The notes under the pieces are model-generated. The model was given only the letters and a program-made list of their open reading frames with translations, made no database searches and was not told the origin of the DNA. This document shows, piece after piece, positions 11,443-22,974 of a stretch of DNA of 64,000 nucleotides. A program made the translations under genes and the position numbers. Positions within the stretch are counted from its first letter, which is position 1, and the number at the start of each line of letters is the position of its first letter. Source of the DNA: Bos javanicus (taxonomy: Eukaryota; Chordata; Mammalia; Artiodactyla; Bovidae); contig NC_083885.1 of assembly GCF_032452875.1 (NCBI RefSeq), positions 31,537,925 to 31,601,924 of the forward strand. Reading direction: 5' to 3'.

Positions 11443-11970
11443 CTTCCTTATTCCAAATCATCTTTTTTCCCACTCACGTCCTTTGTGCTCTTACTCTTCA
11501 TTATTACAGTTCTATAACATATATTGTTTACTTTAATTACTGTTTAAATCAGTTGAAAGGCAAACTATAAAATGAAACTTTTATAATTACCTATATAATT
11601 ACCTTTACTAGGGCTTCTTTTTTTTTTTTTTTTTTGATGTTGATCTAAATTGCTATCTGAGGCAAGGGTATGTTAAAATGCCACAAAGCTCTGCTACCAT
11701 GTTTCAGTCATCTTATTTTTGACTTGGTGTTTCCTTGGTTGCTGTAAACGTTTTTCTTGCCAGAGTTATGCCAAGCTTGATTTTGAGAATCTTTGACTAA
11801 TCTGCCCGCCCCACCCCCACCCCTACCCCAGACCCGTGGAGGGAGAGGAGGCCCGTGAAGTTCCCTTTTTTGTCATTTTCTTTTTTTTTTTTTACTTCTT
11901 TTTCAAAAATTTAGTTTTACTTTTTTTTTTTTTTTGAAGAAATGAAGGATGTGCAAAATTTATTTACATT
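11443..11970. other. T-rich intergenic DNA with a C-rich block
   Basis: Poly-T tracts lie at about 11618-11635, 11881-11893 and 11922-11934. Between them is a C-run block at 11805-11829. No gene or named repeat is recognised. Confidence 0.45.
11805..11829 (-). other. G-quadruplex-type motif
   Basis: The plus strand has five C-runs of 3-5 bases separated by single bases. The minus strand therefore reads as five G-runs with one-base loops, which satisfies the usual G3+N1-7 rule. Confidence 0.7.
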
Positions 11971-12256
11971 CAGTTCAGTTCAGTTCAGTCGCTCAGTCGT
12001 GTCCAACTCTTTGCGATCCCATAAACTGCAGCATGCCAGGCCTCCCTGTCCATCACCAACTCCCAGAGTTCACCCAAACTCATGTCCATTGAGTCAGTGA
12101 TGCCATCCAGCCATCTCATCCTCTGTCGTCCCCTTCTCCTCCTGCCCCCAGTCTTTCCCAGTATCAGGATCTTTTCAAATGAGTCAGCTCGTCATATTAG
12201 GTGGGCAAAGTATTGGAGTTTCAGCTTCAACATCAGTCCTTCCAATGAACACTCAA
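11971..12256 (-). mobile_element. BovB LINE 3' end
   Basis: A minus-strand 3' fragment. The (TGAAC)n-type tail appears as repeated CAGTT at 11971-11987, followed by 'GTCGCTCAGTCGTGTCC' and 'CCTCCCTGTCCATCACC'. About 285 bp remain. Confidence 0.95.
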
Positions 12257-12497
12257 GACGGACATTTTCACTTAGAGGTTGTTCTTAGATTCAGTTGTGC
12301 CAATGAGGATTCCACTCTTTGTTGATAGGTTTTTGTATGGCCTGGGAACTGCGTCACATCTCCCCCCCATCTTACTCTGATTGTTTCTGAGTAGGAACAA
12401 TACATGCACATTCTCCTGACACACAGTTGTGTGTGATCCTAGGAGGGCCCTTTTGGGTATATATCCATAATCCTCTTTTATCCTTCTGACATTTCTG

Positions 12498-12562
12498 ATT
12501 TTTTTTTTTTTTTTTTGAAGAACAGTTGATTTACAATGTTGTGTTAGTTTCTGGGACACACC
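12498..12562 (-). mobile_element. L1 3'-end fragment
   Basis: A poly-T tract (the antisense A-tail) is followed by 'AGTTGATTTACAATGTTGTG', the antisense of the artiodactyl L1 3'UTR. Only about 60 bp. Confidence 0.75.
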
Positions 12563-12582
12563 AAACTGACTAAGTTTTATAT

Positions 12583-12768
12583 AGATGTGTGTGCTCTGTC
12601 ATATCCAATTCATTGTGGCCCCATAGACTGTTGCCCACCAGACTCTTCTGTCCATGGAATCCTCCAGGCAAGAACACTGGAGTTGGTAACGATTCCTTTC
12701 TCCAGGATCAAACTTGCGTCTCCTGCATTTCAAGCAGATTCTTTACCATCTGAGCCACCAGGGAATTC
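12583..12768 (-). mobile_element. Bov-tA SINE
   Basis: A minus-strand copy from 'GTGCTCTGTCATATCC' to 'ACCATCTGAGCCACCAGGGA', with a deletion in the middle of the B-box region. Confidence 0.92.
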
Positions 12769-12971
12769 AAACTTAGCATAAAGATGAAAATGTTGAGGTC
12801 AAGGGAAGATGGCTTAAGGAAATGAGTCTTAAAGTCTTTACCAAGGCAACCTTGAGAAGTGATTTCTCAAGGTCACCTTGGGCTCTACAGTGACCAGTAA
12901 TGACATTTCCCCACAGTGAACAAGCACTGGCTACTCAACCCCATATGTAGGTATATATTTTGGTGTGACTT

Positions 12972-13231
12972 AAGCAATGGCACCCCACTCCAGTACTCTT
13001 GCCTGGAAAATCCCATGGACGAAGAGCCTGGTAGGCTGCAGTCCATGGGATTGCTAAGAGTCGGACACGACTGAGCGACTTCACTTTCACCTTTCACTTC
13101 ATACATTGGAGAAGGAAATGGCAACCCACTCCAGTGTTCTTGCCTGGAGAATCCCAGGGACGGGGGAGCCTGGTGGGCTGCCGTCTATGGGGTCACACAG
13201 AGTCGGACACAACTGAAGCGACTTAGCAGCA
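12972..13231 (+). mobile_element. Bov-A2 SINE, dimer
   Basis: A plus-strand dimer: first unit 'GCAATGGCACCCCACTCC', linker near 13080-13105, second unit ending 'GAAGCGACTTAGCAGCA'. The first GGAGAAG is lost at the left edge. Confidence 0.95.
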
Positions 13232-13374
13232 ACACTGTGTATTTACCTTAGAAAAAATTACTCGATTTCATTTTAGACATCCATTCATCCTCCACTTTAC
13301 ATGAACGTTTTATGAGGTAGAGCTCACCTGTGATAATAATGACATGCTTATTCAAGACCCTTGTATCAGGTATT

Positions 13375-13512
13375 CTAGATTATTCCCATGAAGCAAACAC
13401 TCTTTTTATGAAACAATGTTAGTCAGGTACTATTACTATTTACTTGTTAAAGATACAAACTGCAAGCAAAAAAGTTTTAGTAACTTGTTCAAGGCAATGT
13501 AGTTATCAATAT
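13375..13512 (+). repeat. MIR SINE fragment (old)
   Basis: The order 'ACTATTACTATTTACTTGTTAAAGATACAAACTG' then 'GTAACTTGTTCAAGGCAATG' matches the MIR core and its 'aacttgcccaaggtcac' region at low identity. Confidence 0.55.
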
Positions 13513-13608
13513 AATCAGTATATCATAGGTTATCATTGTTATCAAGTCATCAAGACATCATAGGTTATCAATGTATCAAGTTATCAAGGTATCATAGTTA
13601 TCAAGGAA
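13504..13608. repeat. Degenerate minisatellite of ATCA-rich units
   Basis: Short units of the types TATCAAG, TATCATAGGT and TATCAATG recur irregularly about twelve times across roughly 100 bp, just after the MIR fragment. Confidence 0.7.
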
Positions 13609-15115
13609 GCCAGGGTTCAAGTCAGGCAGCAGGATCCTCGTAAACAGACTGAGGCCTGACCAATCAGAAACTTCCTTTCCCTTAGAGTTTAGGAATAAGC
13701 TTTCGTCCAAATTAAACCAATGAAATCAACAGATGTTTGCCTTTCAGAGAAAGAAATTTCCTCTTCCCATATACAGCTGACTCTATGAGTATGTTAGGAG
13801 TGTTCCTTCCATCCAGCTACTATGTGACTAAAAAGACTAAAGATGCAGAAAGGAAGGCAGCTAAAAGTGGGAACTTACTTGACACTTGTCACCATTTGAA
13901 CCATGAATCCAGCTGGGTTTCAGTTCATGAAAAACTCAACAATTCCATTATATAAGCCAATACATTTATGTCAATTTTTTTCTGTTTTTTTGAGTGTTTT
14001 AACAGATATGTCACCAGGGTCACAGATACCAAACTCAATGAGATACCTTTAGAAACAGAATCTTAGTGCCTTTAACTCTCAGTGAAAACACAGTATTTTA
14101 AAAGTTATATCTTGACAACACTGTCACTTCTAAGGAGAAAAAAGGCTCTGTATGTGTTTGTGTGTGTATGAGGGTGTGTTTATACACAAATATATATATT
14201 TAGTCATGATTTTTATCTGCTTCTTGTCATCTTAGTAAGATAAAATGTACACATATATGCATAAATGTGTGTGTTTATATACAAACATAGTTTTCATTAT
14301 GGTTCTTGTTCATTTCTGTCATATTGGCAAAAAAATTAAGTTCAGGTTCACAAAATTGCTTGTGAACAGCAAACACTCTTCCCACGCAACCAAAAATTCA
14401 TCTTTTCTGAATGATTTACAAAATTAATGAGGCCAGATAATATGAGTTGAAAATACATATTATCAATTATATTATGTACAAGAAAAGTATTGCACAAGGT
14501 GTAGTTCGTAAACACAATTTGCGTTCTTATTTATCCAACACTAGAAAAATAGGACTAGCAATGCTGGAATTTGCCCTGAAATTATTTGCTTATCCTGTCA
14601 TGGGACATTTAATTTAAAGGTCTGTATAACTCAGAAAGAGACTACCATGTTTGCTCTGTTTGACTTCTGATATGTCTCTCCTAATCCTGACAGTGAGAAC
14701 AAGACTGTGGACAGATCAAAATAAAATGTACATCATTCATCATGCTTCTTCTCAGAAGCCATAGAACAAAGAACAATCAATTATGGTCTCTGATTTCCCC
14801 ATCTCAGCCAGTTCTTTTTCTCTACACTGTCTAGTAGGGACACCGATATGTTTGCAACAATATGATCAACCCTCTAATAGAGACATGAGCAATATATTAG
14901 TCATCTTTGCATACTTCATATGACTCTCTCAGGGCCTTTTACAAAGGAGGAACTCAGTGAATGCTGTTTGCATTAATATTTGTAAAAGGTAGTGGGCTGC
15001 TTCACAACCCAGGTGATAATGTATTATAATAAAAGACTTGTTTCCATGTCTATATGCACACAGACACATGTAGTTACAGAGATGGATGGATAAATGAATG
15101 AATAATTGATATGTA
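13609..15115. other. Anonymous AT-rich DNA
   Basis: No gene is seen. The frames at 13737-13955 and 14245-14427 have no recognisable domain. TG/AT-rich simple sequence lies at about 14148-14205. Confidence 0.4.
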
Positions 15116-15910
15116 TATCAGATCAGATCAGATCAGATCAGTCGCTCAGTCATGTCCTACTCTTTGAAACCCCATGAATCGCAGCACGCCAGGCCTCCCT
15201 GTCCATCACCAACTCCCGGAGTTCACTGAGACTCACGTCCATCGAGTCAGTGATGCCATCCAGCCATCTCATCCTCTGTTGTCCCCTTCTCCTCTTGCCC
15301 CCAACCCCTCCCGGCATCAGAGTCTTTTCCAATGAGTCGACTCTTCGCATGACGTGGCCAAAGTATTGGAGTTTCAGCTTTAGCATCATTCCTTCCAAAG
15401 AAATCCCAAGGCTGATCTCCTTCAGAATGGACTGGTAGGATCTCCTTGCAGTCCAAGGGACTCTCAAGAGTCTTCTCCAACACCACAGTTCAAAAGCATC
15501 AATTCTTCAGCGCTCAGCCTTCTTCACAGTCCAACTCTCACATCCATACCTGACCACAGGAAAAACCATAGCTTTGACTAGATGAACCTTTGTTGGCAAA
15601 GTAATGTATCTGCTTTTGAATATGCTATCTAGGTTGGTCATAACTTTCCTTCCAAGAAGTAAGCGTCTTTTAATTTCATGGCTGCAGTCACCATCTGTAG
15701 TGATTTTGGAGCTCAGAAAAATAAAGTCTGACACTGTTTCCCCTGTTTCCCCATCTATTTCCCAGGAAGTGATGGGACCGGATGCCATGATATTCATTTT
15801 CTGAATGTTGAGCTTTAAGTCAACTTTTTCACTCTCCACTTTCACTTTCATCAAGAGGCTTTTGAGTTCCTCTTCACTTTCTGCCATAAGGATGGTGTCA
15901 TCTGCATATG
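15116..15910 (-). mobile_element. BovB LINE 3' half, (TGATC)n-tailed
   Basis: A minus-strand copy with five GATCA tail repeats at about 15118-15141. It extends back through the C-terminal frame to the RT motif YADD (antisense at 15897-15908). The 135-codon minus frame at 15507-15914 has YADDTILMAESEEEL. It stops abruptly at the motif, so it is 5'-truncated. Confidence 0.97.
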
Positions 15911-15931
15911 GCAAGAGAAACAGCCCTGTTT

Positions 15932-15934
15932 TAT

Positions 15935-15983
<49 letters not shown>
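15932..15983. repeat. (AT)n microsatellite
   Basis: About 25 mostly perfect TA repeats lie between two BovB fragments in the same orientation. Confidence 0.97.
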
Positions 15984-15985
<2 letters not shown>

Positions 15986-15989
15986 AGTT

Positions 15990-16505
15990 TTCAATCTAGT
16001 TGCTCAGTCATGTCCAACTCTTTATGACCCCATGGACTGCAGCATGCCAGGTTTCCCTGTCCATCACCAAGTCCTGGAGGTTGCTCAAACTCATGTCCAT
16101 CAAGTTGGTGATGCCATCCAACCATCTCATCCTCTGTCGTCCCCTTCTCCTCTTGCATTCAATCTTTCCCAGCTTCAGGGTCTTTTCCAATGAGTCAACT
16201 CTTCACATCAGGTGACCAAAATATTGGAGTTTCAGCTTTAGCATCAGTCCTTCTAGTGAATATTCATAACTGATTTCCTTTAGGATGGACTGGTTGGATC
16301 TCCTTGCAGTCCAAGGGACTCTCAAGAATCTTCTCCAACACCACAGTTTAAAAGCATCAATTCTTCAGTGCTCAACTTTCTTTATAGCTCAACTCTCACA
16401 TCCATGACTACTGGAAAAACCATAGCTATAACTAGACAGACTTTTGTTTGCAAACTAATGTCTCTGCTTTTTAAATATACTGTCTAGGTTTGTCATAGCT
16501 TTTCT
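15990..16505 (-). mobile_element. BovB LINE 3' fragment
   Basis: A minus-strand fragment from 'GTTGCTCAGTCATGTCC' to 'GGTTTGTCATAGCTTTTC'. It is more diverged than its neighbour and lacks the pentamer tail, so it is a separate insertion. Confidence 0.95.
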
Positions 16506-17908
16506 ATAAACATAGAGAGTTTTTTTTTCCTTTAACTTGGAAAAATCATGACAAGCAAATGCTTTCTCTGTAATCTTTGTATCTCAATCAAAATCTATAA
16601 TGGAATCACCACAGCAACTGTCCACCATTTACTTTTTCTCTAACAGTTAATCTATCTATCTATCTGTTTATCTATTTATAGAGAGGTGATCCAATTGTTC
16701 TATTACATTTCCAATTCTATATTTTAAACCCAAATTGCCAGAAAATTCTACCTAAGTTTTATATTTCCTCTGATTTGTCAAGGACAGTCTTTTAATTTAA
16801 CAGACATCATATGACAATCCATATGTTTTTTATTATGATACATGTTACTGCCCTGTTGGTCTCACCCAGGGATATCACAGACCTTTGGATACAAGCACCT
16901 TTATCTTTACCACTGTAGTAATTCACAGGGATATTAATTATACATTGAGGGCATGGCATAGGAAGCCTCTGGATCCAAAGTTCTGAGTCAATTTATTTTT
17001 AAACTTGGAAACTTGGAATCAAGAAGAAAGAACATAGTATCAGTTTCATACAATAAGGATTATAACCTACTGGAAACATACTTCACTGGATGTCAGCCGA
17101 TAAAACTTTTAGTTTTAATTCTAGCACTGATTGACTAGTGACCACACTCACGTCCCTAAACAAAGGCTTTGGACGAGTGGCCAGAGAGTCCTCTGTTCAA
17201 ATACAAAATTCATCCATAAGAGGGGACAAATAACCTTGAAAATTCTTTCCCCATATTTCAATGTTCAAATTCCTAATATCTTTAGCTGTAAAGTACAGAT
17301 TTTTCTGTCACACTAATTGTACACAGAATTGTTTCAAAATTCAAATAAGAGGGTGAAAGTGAAATTACTCTAAGAATCATAAAATACAGGCTTTGTTTTC
17401 CTGATTATATAATGACAACATAAATAATTGTTTAAAAAATCAGTTAAAATATTATGATTCTTTGTGTCTTGGAATTGTGTGACAAGGAAAGATTTCAAAG
17501 ATACTATACAGAAGTGTTAACTGCACAACACTTACTGCATTATGCCAAGTCACTGAGTCAAGTGGAGCCATGCCTGACTTAGCTTGTTTGTGCATTCATG
17601 CTTGGGCTGATGTCTGTAGGAATTTCCATCCATATGTTAGGCAATGGCCTGGAGTAAAACATGCTCAGGATCAGGGTTCTTTGCCAGGTTAGGTTGTTGT
17701 AATGCTTTCTAGAACAGCTGGAATATGTTTTCCGAGAGTACACAATAGCACATAAATAGCTGTGTTGCCATGATTTAGAGATTTTAAATGCATTCCCATG
17801 TTTAATTCATCACAAAACTCTATTCTGACATTTTAATATTCAGATTTTTTTCCTTTTTAAATAATGATGCCTACTGCTTACAAGTTGCCTTTTCTATTTT
17901 GGCATATA
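16506..17908. other. Anonymous AT-rich DNA
   Basis: No gene or named repeat. A short (TATC)n microsatellite lies at 16650-16679. Confidence 0.4.
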
Positions 17909-18212
17909 GGGCTTCCCTGATAGCTCAGTTGGTAAAGAATCTGCCTGAAATGCAGGAGACCCCAGTTCGATTCCTGTGTTGGGAAGATACCTTGGCAAAG
18001 GGATAGGCTACCCACTCCAGTATTCTTGGCCTTCCCTTGTGGCTCAGCTGGTAAAGAATCTGCCTGCAATGTGGGATCCCTGAGTTGGGAAGATTCCCTG
18101 GAGAAGGGAAAGGCCACCCACTCCAGTATTCTGGCCCAGAAACAATTCCATGGACTGTATAGTCCATGGGTTTGCAAAGAGTCAGATGTGACTAAACACC
18201 TTTCACTTCACT
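17909..18212 (+). mobile_element. Bov-tA-type SINE with two tRNA-derived heads
   Basis: The same arrangement as at 3350-3662. The first head (17909) has a partial body up to 'GGGATAGGCTACCCACTCC' (about 18001-18019). The second head ('CTTCCCTTGTGGCTCAGCTG', about 18032) has a complete body ending near 18212. The 'ACTGTATAGTCCATGG' body variant occurs in both copies. Confidence 0.93.
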
Positions 18213-18487
18213 AATGTATCTCAATATCAGAAGCAGCATTTGGAATTCCTTTCTGAGGAAAAATAAGCAGCAAAATCAGTAGATGAGTCATTGGTAGTAC
18301 CACATAACCCATGAGGGAAGGGAAAGGATGAATCTATTGGATACCAAATTTAAACAAAAGTTGGCTAAACCAAATTTGAAATCTCTGCTCCCTTAAAACT
18401 ATTGATAGTCCATATCAGTTGAGGTAGAAAGTCAGTGAATTTCTAACTAGCTTCAGTTTAAATTAATCTGAGATTACTTGTTTTAAT

Positions 18488-19128
18488 CCAGTTCAATCAC
18501 TTCATGGAAAATAGATGGAGACACAGTGGAAACAGTAAGAAACTTTATTTTGGGGGCTCCAAAATCACTGCAGATGGTGACTGCAGCCATGAAAAAAATA
18601 CTTGCTCCTTGGGAGAAAAGCTATGACAAAACTAGACAGTATGTTAAAAAGCAGAGACATTACTTTGCCAACAAAGGTCTGTCTAGTCAAAGCTATGGTT
18701 TTTCCCGTAGCCATGTATGGATGGGAGAGAAAGCTAATAACCTAAGAATTGATGCTTTTGAACTGTGGTGTTAGAGAAGACTCTTTAGAGTCCCTTGTAC
18801 TGCAAGGAGATCCAACCAGTCTATCCTAAAGGAAATCAGCCCTGAATATTCATTGGAAGGACTGATGCTGAAGCTGAAACTCCAATACTTTGGCCACCTG
18901 ATGTGAAGAACTGACTCACTAGAAAAGATCCTGATGCTGGGAAAGATTGAAGGCAGGATGAGAAGGGGACAACAGAGGAGGAGATGGTTGGATGCTATCA
19001 CTGACTTGATGGTCTTGAGTTTGAGTAAACTCTGGGAGTTGGTGATGGACAGGGAAGCCTGGTGTGCTGAAGTTCACTGGGTCACAAAGAGTCAGATATG
19101 GCTGAGTGACTGAAATGAACTGAACTGA
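18488..19128 (+). mobile_element. BovB LINE 3' half, diverged
   Basis: A plus-strand copy from 'TCACTTCATGGAAAATAGATGG' to a (TGAAC)n tail at about 19110-19128. The flanks 18476-18487 and 19129-19140 are similar over 12 bp with three mismatches, a probable eroded duplication. Confidence 0.94.
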
Positions 19129-19148
19129 ATTTGTGTTAATACTGTTTA

Positions 19149-19950
19149 TGGGTTCTCACAAGAATACTGGAGTGGTTTGCCATCCCCTCCTCCAGTGGAT
19201 TACATTTTGTGAGAACTTTTCACTATGACATGTCCATCTTGGCTGGCTTTACACCGTATGACTCATCGCTTCACTGAGTTATTATGCAGCTTCCTTCGCC
19301 ATGACAAGTCAGTGATCCATGAAGGATCACTTCATGGCAAAAAGATGGAGAAAAAGTGGAAGTAGTGACAGACTTTAGTTTGTTGGGCTCAAAAATCACT
19401 GTGATGACTGAAGCTATGAAATTAAAAGATGCTTGCTCCTTGGGTGGAAAGCTATGACAAATCAGACAGTATATTAAAAATCAGAAGCATCACTTTACCA
19501 AAAAAGGTCTTTATAGTCAAAGCTATGGTTCTCCCTACTACTGTCATGGATGGATGTGAGAGTTGTACCATAAAGAGTCTGCGTGCCAAAAAACTGATGC
19601 TTTTGAACTGTGATGCTGGAAAAGACTCTTGAGAGTCCCCTTGGACTGCAAGGGGATCAAACCAGTCAATCCTTAAGGAAATGAACCCTGAATATTCATT
19701 GAAAGGACTGATGCTAAAACTCCAATACTTTGGGCACCTCATGTGAAGAGCAAACTCATTGGAAAAGACCCTGATGCTGAGAAAGATTAAAGGCTAGAGG
19801 AGAAGGGGCAGCAGAGGATGAGATGGTTAGGTAGCATCACTGACTCAATGGACATGAATTTGAGCAAACTCTGGGAGAGAAGGACAAAGAAGCCTGGTGT
19901 GCTGTAGTCTATGTGGTCACAAAGAGTCAGGCATGCCTTAATGACTGAAC
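19149..19950 (+). mobile_element. Internally deleted BovB with 5' and 3' ends
   Basis: The first part (19152-19326) matches a BovB 5'UTR segment ('GAATACTGGAGTGGTTTGCC', 'CGCCATGACAAG'). It joins directly at about 19326-19332 to the 3' part of the element ('TCACTTCATGGCAAAAAG' onward), which ends near 19950. The endonuclease and the catalytic RT region are missing. Imperfect 11-bp flanks (AATACTGTTTA at 19138-19148, AACACTGTTTT at 19951-19961) suggest the joined form was inserted as one unit. Confidence 0.8.
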
Positions 19951-19961
19951 AACACTGTTTT

Positions 19962-20892
19962 AATTAAAATAAAAATTGCAAGGAAGGTACTGAGAGAAGA
20001 ATACAGAGTTGAAAGGTATGATCCAAGACCCTATTTCTTCCAAACTTTCTCTTGCATCATCCTAATAGTAATGGCTTTACATCTTTATGATTCTTACCTT
20101 GAGATTTGGTTTGCTAAAGATGATCTCTATACCTCTAAAATAATGTATTTTCTATATAAATAGGGGATATCTTCCCTAGCCAACTAATTTGTATTTCTTA
20201 TTAACTAGACCTGAGTAAGATACATGTCTTTAGACCAAACTGATCAAAAGGATACATTTTTAGAAAACAGTACAGATTAATGACTCTTTGGATGTGAGAA
20301 CCAGAGATCTGTGTTTGTTTTAACTGGTTCTCCCAGTGATTTTGATGCCCACTAAAGTTGGAGAACCACTAATAAGTGATTGCAGGTTGGGTAGAGTCTA
20401 TCATTCCTAGGTCAGAAACATACTAATTATGGCCTAAATAAACCAGGGATGTGTCAACGGGCAAGAAGTAGGGATGGCTATTGAGAACTCAAATCCACAG
20501 GTCTTAGAAATGCATCTCAGTTCTTTAGACTTCAGGGGTTTTTTGTTTTTTCTGTTTTTCCTCTATTTTATATGGGATTGATTTCATCAATATAACATTA
20601 TAAGAACAAATATATATATATATAAAATACACTAGAATTATATTCAATATTAACATTTAATGATGACACAAGAAACAACAAACAAATAAGCAGATACAAA
20701 TCTGACTGACTACCACAGTGTAGTCGTAAACTGAGTGTGAGTGTCAGAGTGAAAAAGTAAAAGACAGATATTAACAGATGGTTTATAGAAAGTATTATGG
20801 CATTTAAGATTTGCTGTTATTATTGTTGAATATTCATCCTTCAACTTGGACAGCATTCTGAGTATGACTCTGCTCTGCTATACAGCATAATA
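19962..20892. other. Anonymous DNA with a possible MER5 piece
   Basis: No gene is seen. At about 20290-20372 the 'CTGGTTCTCCCAGTGATTTTGATGCCC' to 'GTTGGAGAACCACT' stretch resembles the hAT-type MITE MER5A. Confidence 0.45.
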
Positions 20893-21423
20893 TAGGCACA
20901 TTATGGAGATACCATGATTTCAGTTCCAGACTTCCACAATAGAGCAAATAATACAACAAAGCTAGTCTCACAATTTTTTTTTGGTTTCCCAGTGCATATA
21001 AAAACTATGTTTACATTATAATGCAGTATATTGTAATTTACACTATACAATAGCACTATGTCTTAAAAAAAAAGTACATATATTAATTCAAAAGACTGTA
21101 TTGCTAAAAAAAATAATTGCTGAGTCTAAGGCAATCCTCTAAGCCTTCAGTGAGTCATGATATTTTTGCAATGGTAACATCAAATATCACTGATCACAGA
21201 TCACCATAACAGATATAATAATAATAATAATAAAAGTTGAAGATACTGAGAGAATTACCAAATGTGACACAGAAACACAAGGTGAGCAAATTCTGTTGGA
21301 AAGTGGTGTTTATAGACATGCTTGAGGCCAGGTTGCCACATACCTTCAATTTGCAAAAATGTACTATCTGAGAATTATAATATTATACTAAAGAGAAGTA
21401 CAATAAAATGAGGCACGCTTATA
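20893..21423. mobile_element. Tigger1-type DNA transposon remnant (MITE)
   Basis: Ends resembling Tigger1 inverted repeats are present: 'GGCACATTATGGAGATACC' at the left and 'AATAAAATGAGGCACGCTT' at the right. Internal blocks 'TTGGTTTCCCAGTGCATATAAA' (in part), 'TGATCACAGATCACCATAAC' and 'ACCTTCAATTTGCAAAAATG' also match Tigger1. The transposase region is absent, so this is a non-autonomous deletion product of the mariner/pogo group, inserted long ago. Confidence 0.85.
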
Positions 21424-22160
21424 TCCTGAATAAACCACAAGTCAAGAGAAAGCAATTAAATTAAGGACATAAGCCTTAACCTGAATGAAAAGTAAGAAAA
21501 AGGCATTTTGCTAAATTAATTGAAGCAGCAAACATTCACAGAAACTAGTTGACTAAATACCCTATTGAACGCAGACATCTATAAATGGCAGTAGAGGTTA
21601 AGATTATATTTCTAGTAGAAATGAAGGTTTTTAATATGACCAGTAAAAACACACATGGTATGGGGAAAGAAAGTGATGGGGAACAGAAAGATGACAGAAG
21701 AATATGGACAAGGGCATTAAGACCACACTGTACAGTTTTGGGCCATATTTAAAAAAATTTTTTTTCACTTGTCCTTTAGTAGAGGAGGAATTAAACTTTA
21801 ATATCAGAAAATTGGATAATATTAAAATTTTGAAATTTATAACTGTGCAACACTAAGGGTATGGTAAGCTCTGTCTCATTCTGAAGTGTAAATTAAGGCA
21901 TTTTCAGTTTATAATTTTGTTATCTTTCTAATGCTACAAATTAAAGAACCCCTCCAATAGCACACGTACTAACAGAGAGTGAGAAGCATATGTGAATACT
22001 AAGTCAAAATTCAGGTGCTAAGAAGGGGACAAAGAGGAACACAGCCCCTCCACCCCCAAATAGAATGTTGTTTCAACAAGGATTATTTCTGACTGGATTT
22101 TCCATATGTACAGAAGCACTTAGCGAATTCTAAAACAATACATAATAAACAGATGATTAA
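21424..22160. other. Anonymous AT-rich DNA
   Basis: No gene or named repeat is recognised. Confidence 0.4.
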
Positions 22161-22204
22161 TATTATCTTCAGTTCAGTTCAGTCGCTTGGTCATGTCCAA
22201 CTCT

Positions 22205-22974
22205 TTTTTAAAAATTTTTTAAATTTAAATTTATTTATTTTAATTGGAGGCTAATTACTTTACAATATTGTATTGGTTTTGCCATACATCAACATGAATC
22301 TGCCACAGGTGTACACGTGTTCCTCATCCTGAACCCCCCTCCCACCTCCCTCCCCGTACCATCCCTCTGGTTCATCCCAGTGCACCAGCCCCAAGCAGCC
22401 TGTATCCTGCATCGAACCTGGACTGGTGATTTGTTTCTTATATGATATTATACATGTTTCAATGCCATTCTCCCAAATCATCCCACCCTCTCCCTCTCCC
22501 ACAGAGTCCAAAAGACTGTTCTATACATCTGTGCAGAGGAAGGTAAACTTTCAAACTCAGTCTATGAGGCCACCATCACCCTAATACCAGAACCTGACAA
22601 AGATGCCACAAAAAAATAAAATTACAATCCAATATCACTGATGAACATAGATGCAAAAATCCTTAACAAAATTCTAGCAATCAGGATCCAACAACACATT
22701 AAAAAGATCATACACCATGACCAAGTGGGCTTTATCCCAGGGATGCAAGTATTCTTCAATATCCGCAAGTCAGTCAATGTAATACACCAAATTAACAAAT
22801 TGAAAAATAAAAGCCATATGATTATCTCAATAGATACAGAGAAAGCCTTTGACAAAATTCAACATCCATTTATGATAAAAACTCCAGAAAGCAGGAATAG
22901 AAGGAATATACCTCAACATAATAAAAGCTATATATGACAAACCCACAGCAAACATTATCCTCAATGGTGAAAAA
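22205..22974 (-). mobile_element. L1_BT-type LINE with 5' inversion
   Basis: The left part (22205-22540) is an antisense ruminant L1 3'UTR, with its A-rich tail as T-rich sequence at 22205-22245 and 'CAGTGCACCAGCCCCAAGC' inside. The right part (22541-22974) is L1 ORF2 in the opposite, plus orientation. The flanks TGTCCAACTCT (22194-22204) and TGTCTGACTCT (22975-22985) are the duplicated BovB target. Opposite orientations within one insertion are the mark of twin priming. Confidence 0.93.
22641..22937 (+). pseudogene. L1 ORF2 reverse-transcriptase fragment
   Basis: A 98-codon frame contains RT landmarks of L1 ORF2: 'NKILAIRIQQHIKKIIHHDQVGF' in the fingers and 'SIDTEKAFDKIQHPF' (motif A, with the catalytic Asp). 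It is the inverted 5' part of the surrounding L1_BT and has no start, endonuclease or C-terminal part. Confidence 0.9.

Noticed and set aside
13504..13608. CRISPR-like array
   Set aside because: Units are short, irregular and without spacers, in a mammalian genome.
19152..19216. Perfect 9-bp inverted repeat (GTTCTCACA / TGTGAGAAC) as transposon ends
   Set aside because: Both arms lie inside a recognisable BovB 5'UTR segment, so they are part of that element rather than the ends of a separate insertion.
22260..22511. 83-codon minus frame as a gene
   Set aside because: It is L1_BT 3'UTR read in sense; a related frame occurs at 54102-54359 in the other L1_BT copy.
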